Translations under genes and position numbers: made by a program
Assembly: GCA_049642465.1 (NCBI GenBank)
Contig: JBAROV010000137.1
Coordinates: 1-64,000 of the forward strand
DNA: 64,000 nt
Direction of reading: 5' to 3'
Source: CAWDPQ01 sp049642465
GTDB lineage: Bacteria; Acidobacteriota; Vicinamibacteria; Vicinamibacterales; 2-12-FULL-66-21
In this document: positions 62,726-64,000 of the stretch, one piece after another
Position numbering within the stretch: position 1 is the first letter of the stretch
Layout: each line of letters starts with the position of its first letter
Notes under the pieces: generated by a model
The model's database searches: none
What the model saw: only the letters and a program-made list of their open reading frames with translations
What the model was told of the DNA's origin: nothing

Positions 62726-63520
62726 ATGACGCGGACCGCGGTTCTGTCGCTTGCCGTTTTCCTGTCCGGTATTGCCGCCGGAGCACAGCGAGCCGCTGAG
62801 CCTCGGGCGCAGCGGATCGTTGATCTGTCGCACGCCTTCGGACCGACGACGCTGTACTGGCCGACGTCGCCCACGAAGTTCGCGCTCGAGAAGCTCGCGT
62901 CGGGCCCGACGGAGGGCGGATACTTCTATGCGGCGAACAGCTTGTGCACGCCGGAGCATGGCGGCACGCACCTCGACGCGCCGCTGCATTTTTCCGAACG
63001 CGGTCGATCGACGGCGGAGATCCCACTCGAGCAACTCGTGGCCCCCGCCGTGGTCATCGACGTCTCGGCAAAAGCGGCAAAGAACCGCGACTACCTGCTG
63101 ACAGCGCAAGACGTCTGGGCGTTCGAGAAACAGCATGGCCCGATCGCCCGCGGCACCATAGTCCTGCTCAAAACTGGCTGGAGTGTCCACTGGCCAAACG
63201 CGAAGGCCTACCTCGGTGACGACACTCCGGGCGACGCCTCCAGATTGTCGTTCCCCAGCTACGGAGTGGATTCGGCGAAGCAGCTCATTGAACACCGGGG
63301 AGTTGCGGCGCTTGGCATCGATACCGCGTCCATCGACTACGGACGATCGACGGACTTCATGGTCCATCGCATCGCCGGGGCCAATAACGTGCCGGGTCTC
63401 GAGAATCTCACGAATCTCGGCCAACTGCCGGCACGCGGCGCAACCGTTGTCGCCTTGCCGATGAAGATCGAGGGAGGCTCAGGAGGACCGTTGCGGGCGA
63501 TCGCCTTGATGGCGAAATGA
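62726..63520 (+). CDS. Cyclase family protein (kynurenine formamidase-like)
   Basis: 264 residues with an N-terminal signal peptide (VLSLAVFLSGIAAGAQ). The cyclase/KynB-type metal motif HGGTHLDAPLHF is intact, and IVDLSHAF, TGWSVHW and LGIDTASIDYG complete the family pattern. The family hydrolyses formamide or lactam bonds. SD CGGAGGAG at the expected distance. Being secreted is unusual for KynB, so a broader hydrolase is likelier. Confidence 0.88.
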   Translation: MTRTAVLSLAVFLSGIAAGAQRAAEPRAQRIVDLSHAFGPTTLYWPTSPTKFALEKLASGPTEGGYFYAANSLCTPEHGGTHLDAPLHFSERGRSTAEIPLEQLVAPAVVIDVSAKAAKNRDYLLTAQDVWAFEKQHGPIARGTIVLLKTGWSVHWPNAKAYLGDDTPGDASRLSFPSYGVDSAKQLIEHRGVAALGIDTASIDYGRSTDFMVHRIAGANNVPGLENLTNLGQLPARGATVVALPMKIEGGSGGPLRAIALMAK

Positions 63521-63522
63521 GA

Positions 63523-63571
63523 TCGGGAGGACGGAGCGCCCACCGTAGCGCGAAGCGCGAAGGTGGGGGGG
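63523..63571 (+). repeat. GCGCGAAGCGCGAAGGTGGG repeat unit
   Basis: CGCCCACCGTAGCGCGAAGC followed by GCGAAGGTGGGGGGG; the CCCACC/GGTGGG ends can pair. Same unit as those embedded in the AGGTGCCA clusters at 30 and 34 kb. Confidence 0.6.
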
Positions 63572-63607
63572 ACGGGGTAAAGTACGAGAGAGTGTCCAGG
63601 AGGTGCG

Positions 63608-64000
63608 ATGACTGAACGAGACGGACTTGCCGATCAGGCGAGAAAGCGGGAGGAAGATTACTTCCGCAAGCGGGATCGCGAATTGATAGAACGCATGCGT
63701 GAGGCCGCGGCAGCGGAGCAGACGCGGAAGGATCTGCAGGCAAAAACAGGACTGCACGATCCCGAGTTACTGCGCGACCTGCAGGAGTTGGGATTCACGC
63801 CCGAGACGATCTCATTGCTCCCGCTCGTTCCCGTCCTCCAGGTGGCTTGGGCCGAGGGCGGCGTCAGTTCCGCCGAACGCAAGCTGATTGTCGAGCTCGC
63901 ACGCTCGCGTGGTATCGAGGCCGGTGGCGCCGCCGATCGTCAACTCCTCGAATGGCTCGATCGTCGTCCAGGCGCAGGTGTGTTCGAGCGCGCGACCCGA
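63608..64000 (+). CDS. Unidentified protein, partial (right edge)
   Basis: 131 codons visible, from ATG 63608 with AGGAGGT upstream. It begins MTERDGLADQARKREEDYF, a charged helix that continues as coiled coil (KRDRELIERMREAAAAEQTR), followed by a helical part (LLPLVPVLQVAWAEGGVSSAERKLIVELARSRG) resembling TerB-like acidic helical folds. I cannot name it. It is cut by the window end. Confidence 0.6.
   Translation, partial: MTERDGLADQARKREEDYFRKRDRELIERMREAAAAEQTRKDLQAKTGLHDPELLRDLQELGFTPETISLLPLVPVLQVAWAEGGVSSAERKLIVELARSRGIEAGGAADRQLLEWLDRRPGAGVFERATR

Overview
The window is GC-rich, densely coded bacterial chromosome. The gene families point to an acidobacterium, most likely of the Vicinamibacteria type: an Oar-like TonB receptor with a carboxypeptidase-like plug extension, CRTAC1 (FG-GAP/ASPIC-UnbV) plus TPR proteins, a DUF5916 outer-membrane protein, S9 and S8 peptidases, an AGCS transporter, and many short dispersed intergenic repeats. 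The taxonomic placement is inference from family content; there is no rRNA gene in the window.

Layout. 1-11.3 kb: S9 peptidase (cut by the left edge), amidohydrolase, a 350-bp imperfect palindrome, a PLP beta-synthase with CBS domains, a secreted beta-rich protein, a YjbQ-like protein, alpha/beta hydrolase, DUF547, SDR and an AGCS transporter. 11.4-19.4 kb: the repair pair mrfA-mrfB, then on the minus strand rpmE, an aldo/keto reductase, a GNAT enzyme translationally coupled to an S8 protease whose C-terminus is a DNIVWGT repeat. 19.7-30 kb: GlcG/HbpS-like protein, then TPR, CRTAC1-TPR, CRTAC1 and the large TonB receptor. 30-34 kb: a four-helix-bundle protein and an integron cassette array without an integrase in view (four attC-like sites, three clear cassette genes), bracketed by inverted copies of a low-complexity tandem repeat. 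34-42 kb (minus strand): the housekeeping block tig, clpP, clpX, lon, engB, rho, with tRNA-Leu(TAG) upstream of tig. 42-49 kb: ku-egtB-egtD, DUF5916 protein, WYL regulator, two tiny coupled genes. 49.9-56.3 kb: DUF2207 protein, DinB-like, small membrane protein, rhomboid, and an apparent three-gene set of two paralogous secreted low-complexity proteins plus an outer-membrane barrel. 56.2-64 kb: STAS protein divergent from an ECF sigma factor, its candidate membrane anti-sigma factor, a large gluzincin-type metallopeptidase, a PrsW-type intramembrane protease, an FKBP isomerase, a cyclase-family hydrolase and an unidentified partial gene.

How they work together. The most interesting functional unit is 56.6-62.2 kb: ECF sigma, a one-TM anti-sigma candidate, a secreted metallopeptidase and PrsW (PrsW cleaves an anti-sigma factor in Bacillus subtilis) are packed head to tail, which suggests proteolysis-controlled envelope signalling. 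The anti-sigma candidate carries about twenty-two tandem nine-residue repeats of a pattern I do not recognise. The second is the cassette array at 31-33.5 kb. A third, genome-scale signal is the number of dispersed repeats that sit between genes and in several places have become protein-coding (N-termini of a CRTAC1 protein and EgtD, the Ku tail, the middle of MrfB). Several genes have a TATNAT-like hexamer six to nine bases before the start codon and no Shine-Dalgarno, suggesting leaderless transcripts.
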